Assembly: GCF_003259935.1 (NCBI RefSeq)
Contig: NZ_QLMH01000023.1
Coordinates: 1-38,264, forward strand
Direction: 5' to 3'
Origin: Paranoxybacillus vitaminiphilus
GTDB taxonomy: Bacteria > Bacillota > Bacilli > Bacillales > Anoxybacillaceae
Length of the DNA: 38,264 nucleotides
The notes below the pieces were generated by a model. The model was not told the origin of the DNA. It saw only the letters and a program-made list of their open reading frames with translations, and made no database searches. A program made the position numbers and the translations under genes. Below are positions 1 through 9,656 of this stretch, piece by piece; the first letter of the stretch is position 1; each line of letters starts with the position of its first letter.

Positions 1-785
1 ATCATCATGAGCTGCAGCGCTATCAAAATCGGCTTCATCCGGCGATTCAGCTCGATGCCTATTACGGCAAAGATCCGTCCGTTTGGAACAACGATGTGCC
101 GTTCATTTTAAAAATTGACGAATATTTAAAGACGCATTCGTTACCGAGCGAACCCGTTCCCGCACCGGAGCGCAGCATGGAGTTGGTCGGCGATGAGAAA
201 TGGATCACCGAAGGCGACGGGAAAAAGCTGCTTGAGCGAATCGGTCTTTTTGACCGCCTTCTCATCATCCCCGTGTCCGAACCGTTAATGTTAGCCGTCC
301 ATCCGGCAAAAATAGCGGAAGTGGTCCAGCTTCACCTCATTGTTGAAAATAAAACGACGTATCAAGCGCTGCTTCCCGCGCTTCCAGACACCGCTTTTTC
401 GACGCTGATTTACGGGGAAGGCAAAGCCATAATTAGCAGCATCGAACAATTTTCGCTGCAATATCCGGTGAAAGCGGACCATCGTTTTTATTACTTTGGC
501 GACATTGACCGCGAAGGTATTGCGATTTGGCATTCGCTTGCGAAAAAGCAGCCCGTTTCGCCGGCGCTTCCGTTTTACCGGGCGTGTTTGCAGAAAGATC
601 CGGCCAGCGGCAAGGACTATCAGATGGAGCGGGCGGACGCGCTTGACGCGTTTCTCGCTTATTTTGCACCGGATGAACAAAAGCAGCTTCAAGAGCTGTT
701 GGCTTCAGGCCAGTACTATCCGCAAGAAATGTTGAAAACGAGGGAACTGCAACAAATTTGGAGGGAATGGCAGTGGACAAGCTAG
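1..785 (+). CDS. jetD: Wadjet JetD, Toprim-like nuclease subunit (5' end cut by window)
   Basis: The frame is open from base 3 to the TAG at 783-785, so the gene enters from the left and only about 260 C-terminal codons are visible. The motif YFGDIDREGI (bases about 487-520) matches the acidic Toprim-like core of the DUF2220 JetD family. In characterised Wadjet systems this subunit cleaves plasmid DNA that the JetABC SMC motor has extruded. The stop lies 13 bases inside the next gene, which has its own Shine-Dalgarno sequence within jetD, so the two are translationally coupled. Together with the following jetA, jetB and jetC it forms a D-A-B-C operon. Assignment rests on the motif and on context; the N-terminal half cannot be judged. 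The visible part has no frameshift. Confidence 0.85.
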   Translation, partial: HHELQRYQNRLHPAIQLDAYYGKDPSVWNNDVPFILKIDEYLKTHSLPSEPVPAPERSMELVGDEKWITEGDGKKLLERIGLFDRLLIIPVSEPLMLAVHPAKIAEVVQLHLIVENKTTYQALLPALPDTAFSTLIYGEGKAIISSIEQFSLQYPVKADHRFYYFGDIDREGIAIWHSLAKKQPVSPALPFYRACLQKDPASGKDYQMERADALDAFLAYFAPDEQKQLQELLASGQYYPQEMLKTRELQQIWREWQWTS

Positions 786-2272
786 AATTGGCAGGGGTGA
801 CGGACGGCTATCGCGAGCGTATCAGAAGGCTTGCGCTGTTTGATCCGCTTTTTGATCTTGAGCGGAAGCGTTCAACTGACCTCAATGGGCAGCCGATTGA
901 TATGAAAGGGCTCGGGCTATTGGCGCTTTTGTTTTTCTTTGAACAAAAGCTGATGCGGCAGTATAAAACTGGGGTAAAACAGCTCGCGTCTTTTTTAAAA
1001 AAGCTAACGGAAAATGTGTACGTGTTAGATGACGAGATGTACGAAGACTTGGCGCGGACGATTATTCAAACGTTTCGCCCGACGACGGGGAAAAAACGGA
1101 GTTATTCGTTTTACGATTGGGAAAAACGGGAAGAGAGCGCGATTGAATATTCCCTTTTAAAAGCGAACGATTTCGATGTGAAAACGAATACGCAATATTA
1201 CACGCTCGATGAAGATGGGCTTGAGCTCGTCTTTGCGACGAAGGAGTTTTATAGCGAATTCCAGTTATCGATTAACCAGTTGATGTTGCGGAAACAGTTG
1301 GAAAAAGGCGAATTCGCCGCGGCACTCAAGCAAATCAACGAAATGCGAATTGACGTCGAAACATTGGAAGAACGCATGACTCGGCTGAAGCATGAAATTC
1401 AGCGCAGCATTATTTCCGAAGAGACGTTTGAACGGTATAAACAGCTGCTCGACGACATCTACAGTCGGCTTTCGCGAGAGGATGAGGAGTTCAAGGAACT
1501 GCGCGAATTCGTCAATGAAACAAGGGAACGCCTGTACGCGCGCGATGTTCATCAAAAAGAAGCGAAGACGTATGAACTTGTCTTAAAAATCGCCCGGGAA
1601 TTAGAGTCGGTGCATTATGCGCATTCTGCTTTGCTGGACAAGGCGCTTTCGTTAAAAAATACAACGCTCGTCACGGCGCAGGAGTCGCTTTATTATACGG
1701 GTCTTCATTCGTTCAATTTCGACCAAGACATCGTGTCATACATCGTTTCCACCCCGCTCCCCCTCGAAGCGATGAAAGGGGTGCTCCACCCGTTTTTAAA
1801 AGTCGAAGAAAATCGGTTTTGGTCGCCGCTTGCGATTTTTGCGGAGCAAAACATTACGGAAGAGCGGGAAGAAAAAGTTGGGCCGCGCTTTATCGAAGCG
1901 GACGATGCGGCGGGCGACGATCCGTATCGCACATGGCTTATGGCAAAATATAAAGAATTGATGCAGCTGTTTTTAGAGGCGTACCAGCTTGGGCGCGCCC
2001 AAACGCTTTCGGAGTTTTTCAGTTACTTGGACGACATCGGACAGTCGCGCTTGTATGAGCAGCGTTATTTTTACGATTTTTGGCTCATTATGCATCAACG
2101 CTCCCCGGTTCAACACGGCGATATGCAAGGGGAGGAAGGAAACACGCTTTTAGGGGATGCGCTCGTTTTGCTTGGCGGAAATGTGCTGGATGTCCAAGAA
2201 GGGGATCGTATTATTCGAAAATGTGAACGTTTTTCAATTCAAGACATGATGATAACGGTGAGGGAACAATGA
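773..2272 (+). CDS. jetA: Wadjet JetA, kleisin-like subunit (probably type III)
   Basis: About 499 residues, acidic, with a long helical middle part (residues about 170-270) and a C-terminal winged-helix-like segment. In Wadjet complexes JetA is the kleisin bridging the JetC ATPase heads. The family looks like the DUF5716-type JetA of type III systems, recalled from length and gene order rather than from a search. A TTG at 758 and an ATG at 767 are possible starts, but GGAGGG at 760-765 is spaced correctly only for the GTG at 773, which I chose. The 3' end overlaps jetB by ATGA (2269-2272). No membrane segment or enzymatic motif is visible, as expected for a structural subunit. Confidence 0.8.
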   Translation: MDKLELAGVTDGYRERIRRLALFDPLFDLERKRSTDLNGQPIDMKGLGLLALLFFFEQKLMRQYKTGVKQLASFLKKLTENVYVLDDEMYEDLARTIIQTFRPTTGKKRSYSFYDWEKREESAIEYSLLKANDFDVKTNTQYYTLDEDGLELVFATKEFYSEFQLSINQLMLRKQLEKGEFAAALKQINEMRIDVETLEERMTRLKHEIQRSIISEETFERYKQLLDDIYSRLSREDEEFKELREFVNETRERLYARDVHQKEAKTYELVLKIARELESVHYAHSALLDKALSLKNTTLVTAQESLYYTGLHSFNFDQDIVSYIVSTPLPLEAMKGVLHPFLKVEENRFWSPLAIFAEQNITEEREEKVGPRFIEADDAAGDDPYRTWLMAKYKELMQLFLEAYQLGRAQTLSEFFSYLDDIGQSRLYEQRYFYDFWLIMHQRSPVQHGDMQGEEGNTLLGDALVLLGGNVLDVQEGDRIIRKCERFSIQDMMITVREQ

Positions 2273-3015
2273 GAAATTATCCAGAGCAAAAAGTCATTCA
2301 AGCGTTTCAATTGTATACGGTGCTGGCGAGCCATGGCGTCGCAGGCGAGCAGGCGGTGCAGCTTTATAAAAGCGACGATGATATACGCGGGCTATTGGAC
2401 ATGTTCAGCCGCGAAGTCGATTGCGTGATCGTTTTGACGAGCGAGCAAATGTTTCTCGTGCCGCGCACGAAGCTGTCGCCGTTCCATGTCAGCAACGACT
2501 GGATTAAGCGCCATTATCTTCGCTCAGGTGCCACGAACGGCGATTTGTACTTGCTTTATTTTACGGTGCTCGTCTTGTTTGGCAGCTTTTACGATACGTA
2601 TCAAAGCCAAGAACCAACGCGGCAATTTTTAGGCATGGACGAATGGGTGCACCTTGTCCAAGAGCGCATCGATCAATTGAAACAGCACGACCCGGACGAA
2701 TTGAAACAATTAGAACAAGAGTTTTCGTACAATTGGAGACTCATTATTGAAAAATGGGATGCGATGGACGATATTAAAGAAACAGCGAAAAAGCAAAGCG
2801 GCAATACGATCAGCCGTTTAAGCTTCATCGACACGGCGCGGCGCTTTTTAATCGACCAAGGTCTTATTGTCGATATCGGCAACCATGAAGTCGCGTTGAC
2901 GGAAAAAGCAAAAACAATTGTTCAACGCTTTTTCATGGAAGTCGAATACAACCGCGGGATTTTTGAATTTATTTACGGATTTGAAAGGGAGAAGGACGAT
3001 GCCAGCGATCAGTAA
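2269..3015 (+). CDS. jetB: Wadjet JetB, KITE-like subunit (DUF6063-like)
   Basis: 248 residues, starting at an ATG that shares four bases with the jetA stop. It appears to be built of winged-helix-like segments, consistent with the KITE dimer that binds the kleisin in MukBEF/Wadjet complexes. Size and position match the DUF6063 family that accompanies DUF5716-type JetA. No catalytic motif is seen and the role is structural. The C-terminal 17 bases overlap jetC, whose ribosome site (AAGGGAGAAGG, about 2984-2994) lies inside jetB. Tight coupling at every junction of this operon suggests fixed stoichiometry. Function is inferred mainly from the operon; the sequence alone would be hard to name. 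Confidence 0.77.
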   Translation: MRNYPEQKVIQAFQLYTVLASHGVAGEQAVQLYKSDDDIRGLLDMFSREVDCVIVLTSEQMFLVPRTKLSPFHVSNDWIKRHYLRSGATNGDLYLLYFTVLVLFGSFYDTYQSQEPTRQFLGMDEWVHLVQERIDQLKQHDPDELKQLEQEFSYNWRLIIEKWDAMDDIKETAKKQSGNTISRLSFIDTARRFLIDQGLIVDIGNHEVALTEKAKTIVQRFFMEVEYNRGIFEFIYGFEREKDDASDQ

Positions 3016-6000
3016 AATTCGGCTCACGAACGTTGTGTATGAAGAAGGGCGCAAACGGTACAACGATGAAATCTTCCGCTTTGACGGGCATAATGGGGCG
3101 ATTTTGCTTGAAAATGGCGGAGGAAAAACGGTGTTTATTCAAACGGTGCTGCAAGCGATTTTGCCTCATGTCGATGTGGCGGACCGGAAAATTAAAAACA
3201 CGCTGCAGCTCGAAAACGCCCCAGCCCATATTGCGATCGAATGGATGTTGAATGACGAACCGAGGCGGTATGTCGTGACCGCGGTTTCGCTGTTCATGAC
3301 GAATAACGGACTCGATTCGCTCCGCTACGTCTATGAATACAACGCGAACGACCCGCACGGCATCGAAGGCCTTCCGTTCGTGCGTGAAGGGAAAGACGGA
3401 AAGCGCCCGGCGGAACGCGGCGAAATGCAAGACTACTATAGTCATATGAAAGAGAAATCGTTCTTGGCGCGCACGTTTTCGACGATTAAAGAATACAAGG
3501 CGTTTATCGAAGAGCAATATCATATTATTTCAAGCGAATGGGAAAGCGTGGTGAAGATTAATAGTTCGGAAGGCGGCGTTGAAGCGTTTTTCGACGAATG
3601 CAAAAGCACGAACCAGCTGTTTGACCGCCTGCTCATTCCGATTGTCGAAAGCGCCATCGTCGGCCATGACGAGAAGCTGTTTGCTGATATGTTTGAAAAA
3701 CAGCTTGCCAGTTTCAAACATTATAAAAAGCTGAAAGAGACGATCGAAGAAAACAAGCTCATTCAGCGGGAGTTGGAGCGATACGTCGAAACGTACGAAC
3801 AACTCCATCGCGAAGAGTTCGCGTATTTAAAAGCGAAGCAGCGCGCCAAAGGAGTATGGCTCGAAACGTTGAAGCAAAAGCAAGCGTGTCTTGACGAGCA
3901 GAAAGACATCGCGGACAAGCTTGAGTATTGGAAACAGAACTACGCAGCGCACAACAAAAAGCGTGCGTCATATGACATTTTAGTCGAAGAAGCGCGCTGG
4001 CAAAAGCTTCAACGCGAATATGAACTCGCCCTCGCGCGGCAGAAAGAAAAGGAAGAGGCGCTTGCCCGGCACAAACGAGATTATTATTCGCTGCAGCTGG
4101 CGGAGCGAAAAGAGCGGCGAAAACAGCATGAAGAGGTGCTTGCATACATCGAACGGGAGTTGGCCAAGCTGAAGGACGCTGAGGAACTTGCGAACTACGA
4201 AGAGGAATTGGAAAGAGCGCGCCGCTTGCTGCTCGGCTGCTTCATCGAGAAGCTTGAGACGATTGACAAAGAACAACAAAGCCTTCGCTATGAGCTGAAT
4301 CCGATTCAGATGCAGATTGAACAATGGACGAAGGAAAAAGAAGCGCTTGATCAGAAAAAGCAGAACGCCCGAGAAGAGCGCGCTGCCGTTCAAAGCCGCA
4401 TCGAGGCGAGAGAGAGGGACATGGAGCAAATTAAACAGCACATTTTAGCAAACCCGTCCCAACAATCGGTAGAAGAAGAAAGGGAGAAATGGCTTGAACG
4501 CGAACGGTGGCTTGATGAAGAAATCGTCCGCTTGCGCCAAGATGTGAAGCAATTCAGCCAAGCGGAACAAGAAGCGGAAGCGAAAAAAGAAGCGCTCCAG
4601 CAACAATGGGCTGCAAAGCGTGCGGAATGCGGGGCACTGGCGCAACGACTTAAAGCGCTCGAAAACGAGGAACAAGCGCTCATCAAGAAGCTCGCATCGC
4701 TCCGGCCGCAATGGGCCGCACTTGATAGCGTCTACTCCCATGAAGCGACGATCGGGATGAGACTTCAAGAAGAAATCGAAAAGCGGACGAAAGAGCGGGA
4801 GGAGTTGTTAGTGCGCGAACGAATCGCTTCCCGGTTGGCCGATGCGTACGGCGGGCAAGAAACATTTTTCGCCGATCCGTTTTTAGCGCAGCAGCTCGCC
4901 TCGTGGAAAAAACAATTTGATTACGTAGAGACGGGCGTCGAATACTTACAGTCGCTTGAGGAAGAAGACCGCGCGAAGAAACGGGTGTTTCCGCTCTGGC
5001 CGATGACGTTGATTACAACGGCAAAATCGAAGGAGCGGCTCTCGCAAAAAGTGCAGTACTTAAATGACCGCTTGCAGCTGCCGATTGTCGTGTTTGCAGC
5101 GGACGAAGCGGCGCGCATCGAAGACGAAGCGTTTTCATACGAATGGATCGCGCCGCGCTATTGGGAGGAAGCGAGAGATCCAGAGTTGTTCCGCACATGG
5201 AAAGAACGAATCAACGCGAGTGCGCAAGAAACGACAAAGCACCGCCAAGAGAAAGAGGCCGAACTCAAAGGGTGGCAAGACGTGCAACAAGCATGGCGCG
5301 CGTTTTTGGAAGCTCACCCGTACAAAACGGTTGAAGCGGCTCGCACGCAATACGCCGCGCTCATCAGCGGCATCGAGCAGCTGAACATGGCGATTGCCAA
5401 AGAAAAAGCGCGCATTGAAGAATGGCGTGCCAAAATCGCGCACGCGCAGTCGCTCATCCACCAATACGAGCAAGAAATGAAAGGTTGGAGCGACAAAATC
5501 GAAGATGCAAATAAATATATCCAATATGAAAAAGAAGTGCAAGAAGCGCGAAAAACGGAAAAAACGCTCAACGAGACGATCGCGGCGCTTGAAAAAGACA
5601 TTGTGCGCCTCAGCGAGCGGTTTGAAGACGCACTGGCACAAAAAGAGGATCTCGAAGAGCGCATCCGATCGCTGCAAGCAGATCGCCGTAACATCGAACG
5701 AAGCGATGACTATCAATCGCTCCGCTCCTTTACACCGCTTTATTCAGGCGAAAGCGAGCGTGTCATTCGCGATAAAATTCGTAAGTTGGAAGACCGAATT
5801 AATGGAATTGAAACGACCTACAGGGAGTGGAAGTTGAGGCAAGAGACTGAACAAAGAGAAATTGACCGGCTAACGAACGAAATAAACAAGCTGAAACGCG
5901 AGCATCGCGACCTCGACGAAACGCGTTCGTTTCCAAGCGACGGACCGTATGTGCTGCAGCGGTTAGAAGAACAAATCGCGTCGCTCCAATCGGAATTAAA

Positions 6001-7411
6001 GCGGTTAAACAAAGACGTGCAAGATGCCTTGATCAGCAAGGAGCAGCAAAGCGGCGTGTTAAAAACGAAAGAGCAGCAATTTCAACAACAATATCCGAAT
6101 GAAGAACGTTGGCCGTTTACCGAATCGCTTGATGAGATCGCCGATCATTTGAAAACCGAAAAAGAAGAAATGGAGAAACGGAAGGCGTTTCTCGACCAAG
6201 AACATGAGCGCCTGGCGAAAAAGATGAAAAGCATTGAACAGGCAGAACGCCATTTAGAGTTATCTAAAGAAGTGCATCATTTCAATGCGCCGACTATCGA
6301 CGCCCTTTCGTTGAGCGCGGAAGAAGCAACGGCATTTACGTACGAGCGCCAACGTTTTATCGAAGGTATCACCGAGAGCTTAAAGGCGGGCAGACAAGCG
6401 GTCGAAGAGGCGAAAAACCGCGTCGAGCGCGCGAAACGTTCTTTTAGAGAGTTTTGCAACGCTTCGATTAAAGATATGAAAATGCGGCAAATGGCGCTCA
6501 ACGGCATTGAGCATAAAGAGACGTACGAAGACATTATCGACTTTAAGAAAAATATGATGCGAAGCGTTGAAAGCGCGACGAACTACGCGAATGAACATAT
6601 CCGGCAAAAAGACGCGGAGCTTCAAGCGTTTATTAATCATATTCACACCCATTTGCGCACATTGGTGGAGGAGCTGAAGCAAATCCCGAACAAAACAAGA
6701 GTAAAAGTCGGAGACGAATGGAAGCGCATTTTCACGTTTACGATTCCAGAGTGGGAAGAAGAAGTCGGCAAGACGCGCATTCGCAACCATATTGAATGGA
6801 TTTTGCAGCAGCTCGAGTCCGAACGGTTTATGAACGAGCACGGCCAGCAAGACGAAGCGAAGGTGAGAAAAGAAATCGAAATGTGGCTGCAATCGAAGCA
6901 GCTTCTCCAAGTCGTCATGAACAACGAAGGCATGAAAGTGAACTGCCGAAAGGTGACGAACGACAACAAAGTGACAACGCGCTCGTATTCGTGGGAGCAA
7001 AGCAACGTCTGGTCTGGCGGCGAAAAATGGAGCAAAAACATGACGCTCTTTTTAGGCATTCTCAACTATGTCGCAGAGAAAAAGCAGCACATCCAGCCGA
7101 CGATGAAACGCCATCGCACCGTCATTTTAGACAATCCGTTCGGAAAAGCGTCGAGCGACCACGTGCTCAACCCGGTCTTCTTTATCGCTGAACAACTCGG
7201 CTTCCAAATCATCGCCTTGACTGCGCATGCGGAAGGCAAATTTCTCAGAGACTACTTCCCGATCATTTACAGCTGCCGCCTCCGCCCATCGTCCGACCCG
7301 AACAAGCAGGTGATGACGAAGGAAAAATGGCTCCACTACGCCTACTTCCAAGATCACGAGCCAAAATCGCTCGAACGCCTCGGCGAAACCGAGCAGTTGG
7401 AGTTGTTTTAG
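2999..7411 (+). CDS. jetC: Wadjet JetC, SMC/MukB-like ATPase
   Basis: A 1470-residue SMC-type motor. The N-terminal head carries a Walker A-like loop ENGGGKT at about residues 38-44. Two long charged coiled coils (about 270-620 and 780-1230) flank a middle region near 620-780. The C-terminal head has the signature WSGGEKWSK (about 1338-1346) and Walker B VILDNPFGKAS (about 1374-1384), then an ALTAHAEGKF motif. In Wadjet, JetC dimers hydrolyse ATP to extrude DNA loops and detect small circles. The same frame is open to 2918, but the ATG at 2999 has a good ribosome site and begins the typical MPAISKIRLTN head, so I chose it. The gene is complete and G+C-richer than everything after 8.3 kb. Confidence 0.88.
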   Translation: MPAISKIRLTNVVYEEGRKRYNDEIFRFDGHNGAILLENGGGKTVFIQTVLQAILPHVDVADRKIKNTLQLENAPAHIAIEWMLNDEPRRYVVTAVSLFMTNNGLDSLRYVYEYNANDPHGIEGLPFVREGKDGKRPAERGEMQDYYSHMKEKSFLARTFSTIKEYKAFIEEQYHIISSEWESVVKINSSEGGVEAFFDECKSTNQLFDRLLIPIVESAIVGHDEKLFADMFEKQLASFKHYKKLKETIEENKLIQRELERYVETYEQLHREEFAYLKAKQRAKGVWLETLKQKQACLDEQKDIADKLEYWKQNYAAHNKKRASYDILVEEARWQKLQREYELALARQKEKEEALARHKRDYYSLQLAERKERRKQHEEVLAYIERELAKLKDAEELANYEEELERARRLLLGCFIEKLETIDKEQQSLRYELNPIQMQIEQWTKEKEALDQKKQNAREERAAVQSRIEARERDMEQIKQHILANPSQQSVEEEREKWLERERWLDEEIVRLRQDVKQFSQAEQEAEAKKEALQQQWAAKRAECGALAQRLKALENEEQALIKKLASLRPQWAALDSVYSHEATIGMRLQEEIEKRTKEREELLVRERIASRLADAYGGQETFFADPFLAQQLASWKKQFDYVETGVEYLQSLEEEDRAKKRVFPLWPMTLITTAKSKERLSQKVQYLNDRLQLPIVVFAADEAARIEDEAFSYEWIAPRYWEEARDPELFRTWKERINASAQETTKHRQEKEAELKGWQDVQQAWRAFLEAHPYKTVEAARTQYAALISGIEQLNMAIAKEKARIEEWRAKIAHAQSLIHQYEQEMKGWSDKIEDANKYIQYEKEVQEARKTEKTLNETIAALEKDIVRLSERFEDALAQKEDLEERIRSLQADRRNIERSDDYQSLRSFTPLYSGESERVIRDKIRKLEDRINGIETTYREWKLRQETEQREIDRLTNEINKLKREHRDLDETRSFPSDGPYVLQRLEEQIASLQSELKRLNKDVQDALISKEQQSGVLKTKEQQFQQQYPNEERWPFTESLDEIADHLKTEKEEMEKRKAFLDQEHERLAKKMKSIEQAERHLELSKEVHHFNAPTIDALSLSAEEATAFTYERQRFIEGITESLKAGRQAVEEAKNRVERAKRSFREFCNASIKDMKMRQMALNGIEHKETYEDIIDFKKNMMRSVESATNYANEHIRQKDAELQAFINHIHTHLRTLVEELKQIPNKTRVKVGDEWKRIFTFTIPEWEEEVGKTRIRNHIEWILQQLESERFMNEHGQQDEAKVRKEIEMWLQSKQLLQVVMNNEGMKVNCRKVTNDNKVTTRSYSWEQSNVWSGGEKWSKNMTLFLGILNYVAEKKQHIQPTMKRHRTVILDNPFGKASSDHVLNPVFFIAEQLGFQIIALTAHAEGKFLRDYFPIIYSCRLRPSSDPNKQVMTKEKWLHYAYFQDHEPKSLERLGETEQLELF

Positions 7412-7505
7412 GAGATTGGAAGAGTCAATGAGAGCTGTGGGATAAATTTCATCATACAACACATCATAACGCAAATGATTAATGATGATAGGGGCATTTA
7501 ATAAC

Positions 7506-7550
7506 AACTGGCCACAGGGGTGAAAGATTCGCTTCCTTGGTCAGTTTTTT
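7506..7550 (+). terminator. Probable intrinsic terminator of the first Wadjet operon
   Basis: AACTG-g-CCA at 7506-7514 pairs with TGG-t-CAGTT at 7538-7546, closing a 23-base loop and followed by a run of T. It begins 95 bases after the jetC stop, a plausible end for the D-A-B-C transcript. The long loop makes it weaker than a textbook hairpin. Confidence 0.5.
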
Positions 7551-7658
7551 CCTGTAAAAGGAGTAAGTCATTCAGCGGGAACTTCAGCTTGTATGATGTA
7601 CTCTTAGAACTTACAATTATTCGTAATAGTTACCGATAATGTAAAGGAGATGTATGAA

Positions 7659-7766
7659 ATGAATCAACAAACTGCGGGAAAAAGTAAAATGAACAGGGCG
7701 GCAAACTGGACTATATACGTTCTTCTAGCTTTGGCTGTTATAAGGTTCATCAATAAATTCATGTAA
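7659..7766 (+). CDS. Small single-pass membrane peptide, 35 aa, unknown
   Basis: A short frame reading MNQQTAGKSKMNRAANWT and then a hydrophobic stretch of about 14 residues (IYVLLALAVI and following), ending in a basic tail and TAA. AAAGGAG at 7643-7649 lies nine bases before the ATG, an excellent Shine-Dalgarno sequence and the main reason to believe it is translated. The layout (charged N-terminus, one membrane helix, short basic C-terminus) is typical of small Bacillaceae membrane proteins. It stands alone between the two SMC cassettes, after a terminator. I do not recognise the family and no function is proposed. Confidence 0.5.
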   Translation: MNQQTAGKSKMNRAANWTIYVLLALAVIRFINKFM

Positions 7767-7872
7767 GTGTAAGACTTTATTAACATAAATTTATTGCATT
7801 GTTTAGCTTTTTTCGCGGTAGCACAGCCAATGCACACCATCGCATTGAAAAGAGGTTATTTGTTAGTAAAAT

Positions 7873-8054
7873 ATTAAGGGTAGAAAGAAAGTATTAAAAA
7901 TTGGCCATTCGCTGGGAATGACGTTTCCAGCAGAGTTTCTTGCAGACTCGATCTTTATCAAAGCGATGAAATACAAATCGAACTGGCAAACGATCAAATG
8001 GTGATGAAAAAAGCAACAAAGCTGATTTGCCAAAGGGCATTTCGATATATGTAA
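7873..8054 (+). pseudogene. Decayed AbrB/MazE-like antitoxin
   Basis: From 7891 the sequence reads VLKIGHSLGMTFPAEFL, the typical first half of a swapped-hairpin AbrB/MazE domain. The second half, LYQSDEIQIELANDQMV then MKKATK, follows in another frame from about 7955 and ends at TAA 8052-8054. No intact start codon precedes it, and a frameshift near 7940-7955 separates the halves. It is therefore a remnant of a toxin-antitoxin antitoxin. No toxin partner is recognisable before the next gene at 8334. Confidence 0.6.
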
Positions 8055-8113
8055 TGAAACGATGAGGAGTACTCTAGTAATTGGGAAAATGGGCTTAAGG
8101 AACGATTATTAAT

Positions 8114-8156
8114 GTCGTCGACCGCCAATCGTGCAAAAAACTGGGGGATCGACGAC
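8114..8156. repeat. Isolated inverted repeat, possibly leader-like
   Basis: GTCGTCGA at 8114-8121 is perfectly inverted as TCGACGAC at 8149-8156, with two further CC/GG pairs inside and a 27-base centre containing GTGCAAAAAACTGGGGG. It resembles inverted repeats I recall beside some CRISPR arrays of thermophilic Firmicutes, but no CRISPR repeats follow. The stretch from 8157 to 8333 holds only a short unconvincing ORF (8112-8297) with no ribosome site. Confidence 0.35.
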
Positions 8157-8333
8157 ACACTGTTAACCATAAAGGTTTTGTGTAAAGTCCAATATTATAA
8201 ATCCAAATTTGATTTTTCCTGTATTAATATGAAGAGCAAAAGCATGTCACAGCTTATTGCCAATATGGTAATAGAATGTTTTAAAGTTCTTATATGATCG
8301 ACAATAAATTCAAGGAAAAAGAGGAGAATAGCT

Positions 8334-9656
8334 TTGATTGATCATGCAACGGTTAACTATATCCAAAAATATATTTTAAAAAAGGGTGAGGAACTTGAAA
8401 CATTAGGCATTGACCAAACATCTTCTCCATTTATAGATGTAAAAATTGTTAAACGCACGGAAAGAACTTACCGGGTTGCAGGATTACTCACCCTGTCTCC
8501 TTACAAAAAAGAAACAGTAAAGATAGATGATTCTTTAAAGGATTTAAATTTCACACCTCGAAAAAAAGTGAAACTCGACGATCATGCTCAAAGAACATTA
8601 AGATGGCTTGAGCAAGGATGGATTATGAAAGAGATTCGCTTTGAAAAAGATGAAAAAACAATCAAGACGATGCATTATCGAATGGGATATCGGTTGTATC
8701 AATACCAGCAGGAGTGTATTCAGCAAAAGAAAGATGCCATCGATCGGGAGTTTCATGAATGGAAGAATACGACAAAATTGATTCAATTAAATTATGACAA
8801 GATAGAGTTGTTTTCTTACCAAAGAAAGAGGGGATTCAATTCCTTAATAGAAGTTATAAATAAAGTGCTTGATTTAGACTTTTATGAAATAGAAGAATCA
8901 TATTTATTTCCAGAAAAATGGTCATTGCAAAAAAGATTGAAGTTTCTTCATTTTGTAGTTGCTTTTTTACAATTGTGTCTTCAAAAAACAAATTTTGACT
9001 GGAAAGAAATCGGAGCGAGCTATTTTAAAGAAATTGGCGGTTCAAAGAAATTTGATTCAAATAAGCAAGAATTTATTACACATTTAGAAGAATGGACAAA
9101 ATGTCCGGCAGCTCTCCTCGGTCTTTCTAGCTTAGGAAATATTACTCCTTTTTATTTTTCTGGACAACTCATTGGAAACTATTCGTCATATCAATTTGGT
9201 CCCGTTCACGCATTAACGGATTTATCCATTTCAGCAGATGATTATTCTACGAAGGCAACGACTTTATGGTTAGTTGAAAATAGAGGAATATTAACAAGAA
9301 TGGCTGCAGAAGGAGATTTTATTAAAGAAACAAACTCCCTTGTCATGTGTGTAGATGGACATCTGAGAACATCTCATAAACATTGTATTCATCAACTGTT
9401 AAAGAACAGTCCGATACAACAGACCATGATTTGGACAGATTATGACTCGGATGGTTTTCAAATTGCAAAAGAATTGTATACCGTTATTTCACCGCATCGT
9501 TCTCTTAAACTAAAATGGATTACCCATGACCATAGAATCATGGAACAATGGGAAATGTACGAGAAATACATGACAGCATTCTTAAAAGATCATAAATTGG
9601 AACAAGAACAAATATTAGGGGATGTAGAAAGTTGGAAAAGATGGATCAATCATTAA
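8334..9656 (+). CDS. JetD-like Toprim protein (DUF2399-like) of a second SMC cassette
   Basis: 440 residues from a TTG with GAGGAG seven bases upstream. The C-terminal half carries a Toprim-like core: VENRG at about 312-316 (catalytic-type Glu), VMCVDGHLRTSH at about 338-349, and TDYDSDGFQIA at about 368-378 (DxD). This arrangement fits the DUF2399 fold found as the nuclease subunit of some Wadjet systems and in TIGR02679-type proteins. The N-terminal half is charged and could be the arm that contacts DNA or the SMC complex. It starts a four-gene operon and its end overlaps the next gene. It differs strongly from the DUF2220-type JetD at the left of the window. I infer cleavage of DNA delivered by the SMC partner. 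Confidence 0.72.
   Translation: MIDHATVNYIQKYILKKGEELETLGIDQTSSPFIDVKIVKRTERTYRVAGLLTLSPYKKETVKIDDSLKDLNFTPRKKVKLDDHAQRTLRWLEQGWIMKEIRFEKDEKTIKTMHYRMGYRLYQYQQECIQQKKDAIDREFHEWKNTTKLIQLNYDKIELFSYQRKRGFNSLIEVINKVLDLDFYEIEESYLFPEKWSLQKRLKFLHFVVAFLQLCLQKTNFDWKEIGASYFKEIGGSKKFDSNKQEFITHLEEWTKCPAALLGLSSLGNITPFYFSGQLIGNYSSYQFGPVHALTDLSISADDYSTKATTLWLVENRGILTRMAAEGDFIKETNSLVMCVDGHLRTSHKHCIHQLLKNSPIQQTMIWTDYDSDGFQIAKELYTVISPHRSLKLKWITHDHRIMEQWEMYEKYMTAFLKDHKLEQEQILGDVESWKRWINH

Noticed and set aside
5135-5716. Long antisense open frames across jetC and jetA (several of 100-200 codons)
   Set aside because: They lie opposite G+C-rich coiled-coil coding sequence, lack ribosome sites and have low-complexity, Phe/Arg-rich composition. 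They are shadows of jetC.
7440-7507. Antisense peptide reading NAPIIINHLRYDVLYDEIYP before the jetC end
   Set aside because: Protein-like to the eye, but its frame runs on into antisense of jetC and I recognise no family; not enough to call a remnant.
8112-8297. Small open frame of 61 codons upstream of the second SMC cassette
   Set aside because: It starts inside the inverted repeat, has no ribosome site and shows no protein-like conservation signal.
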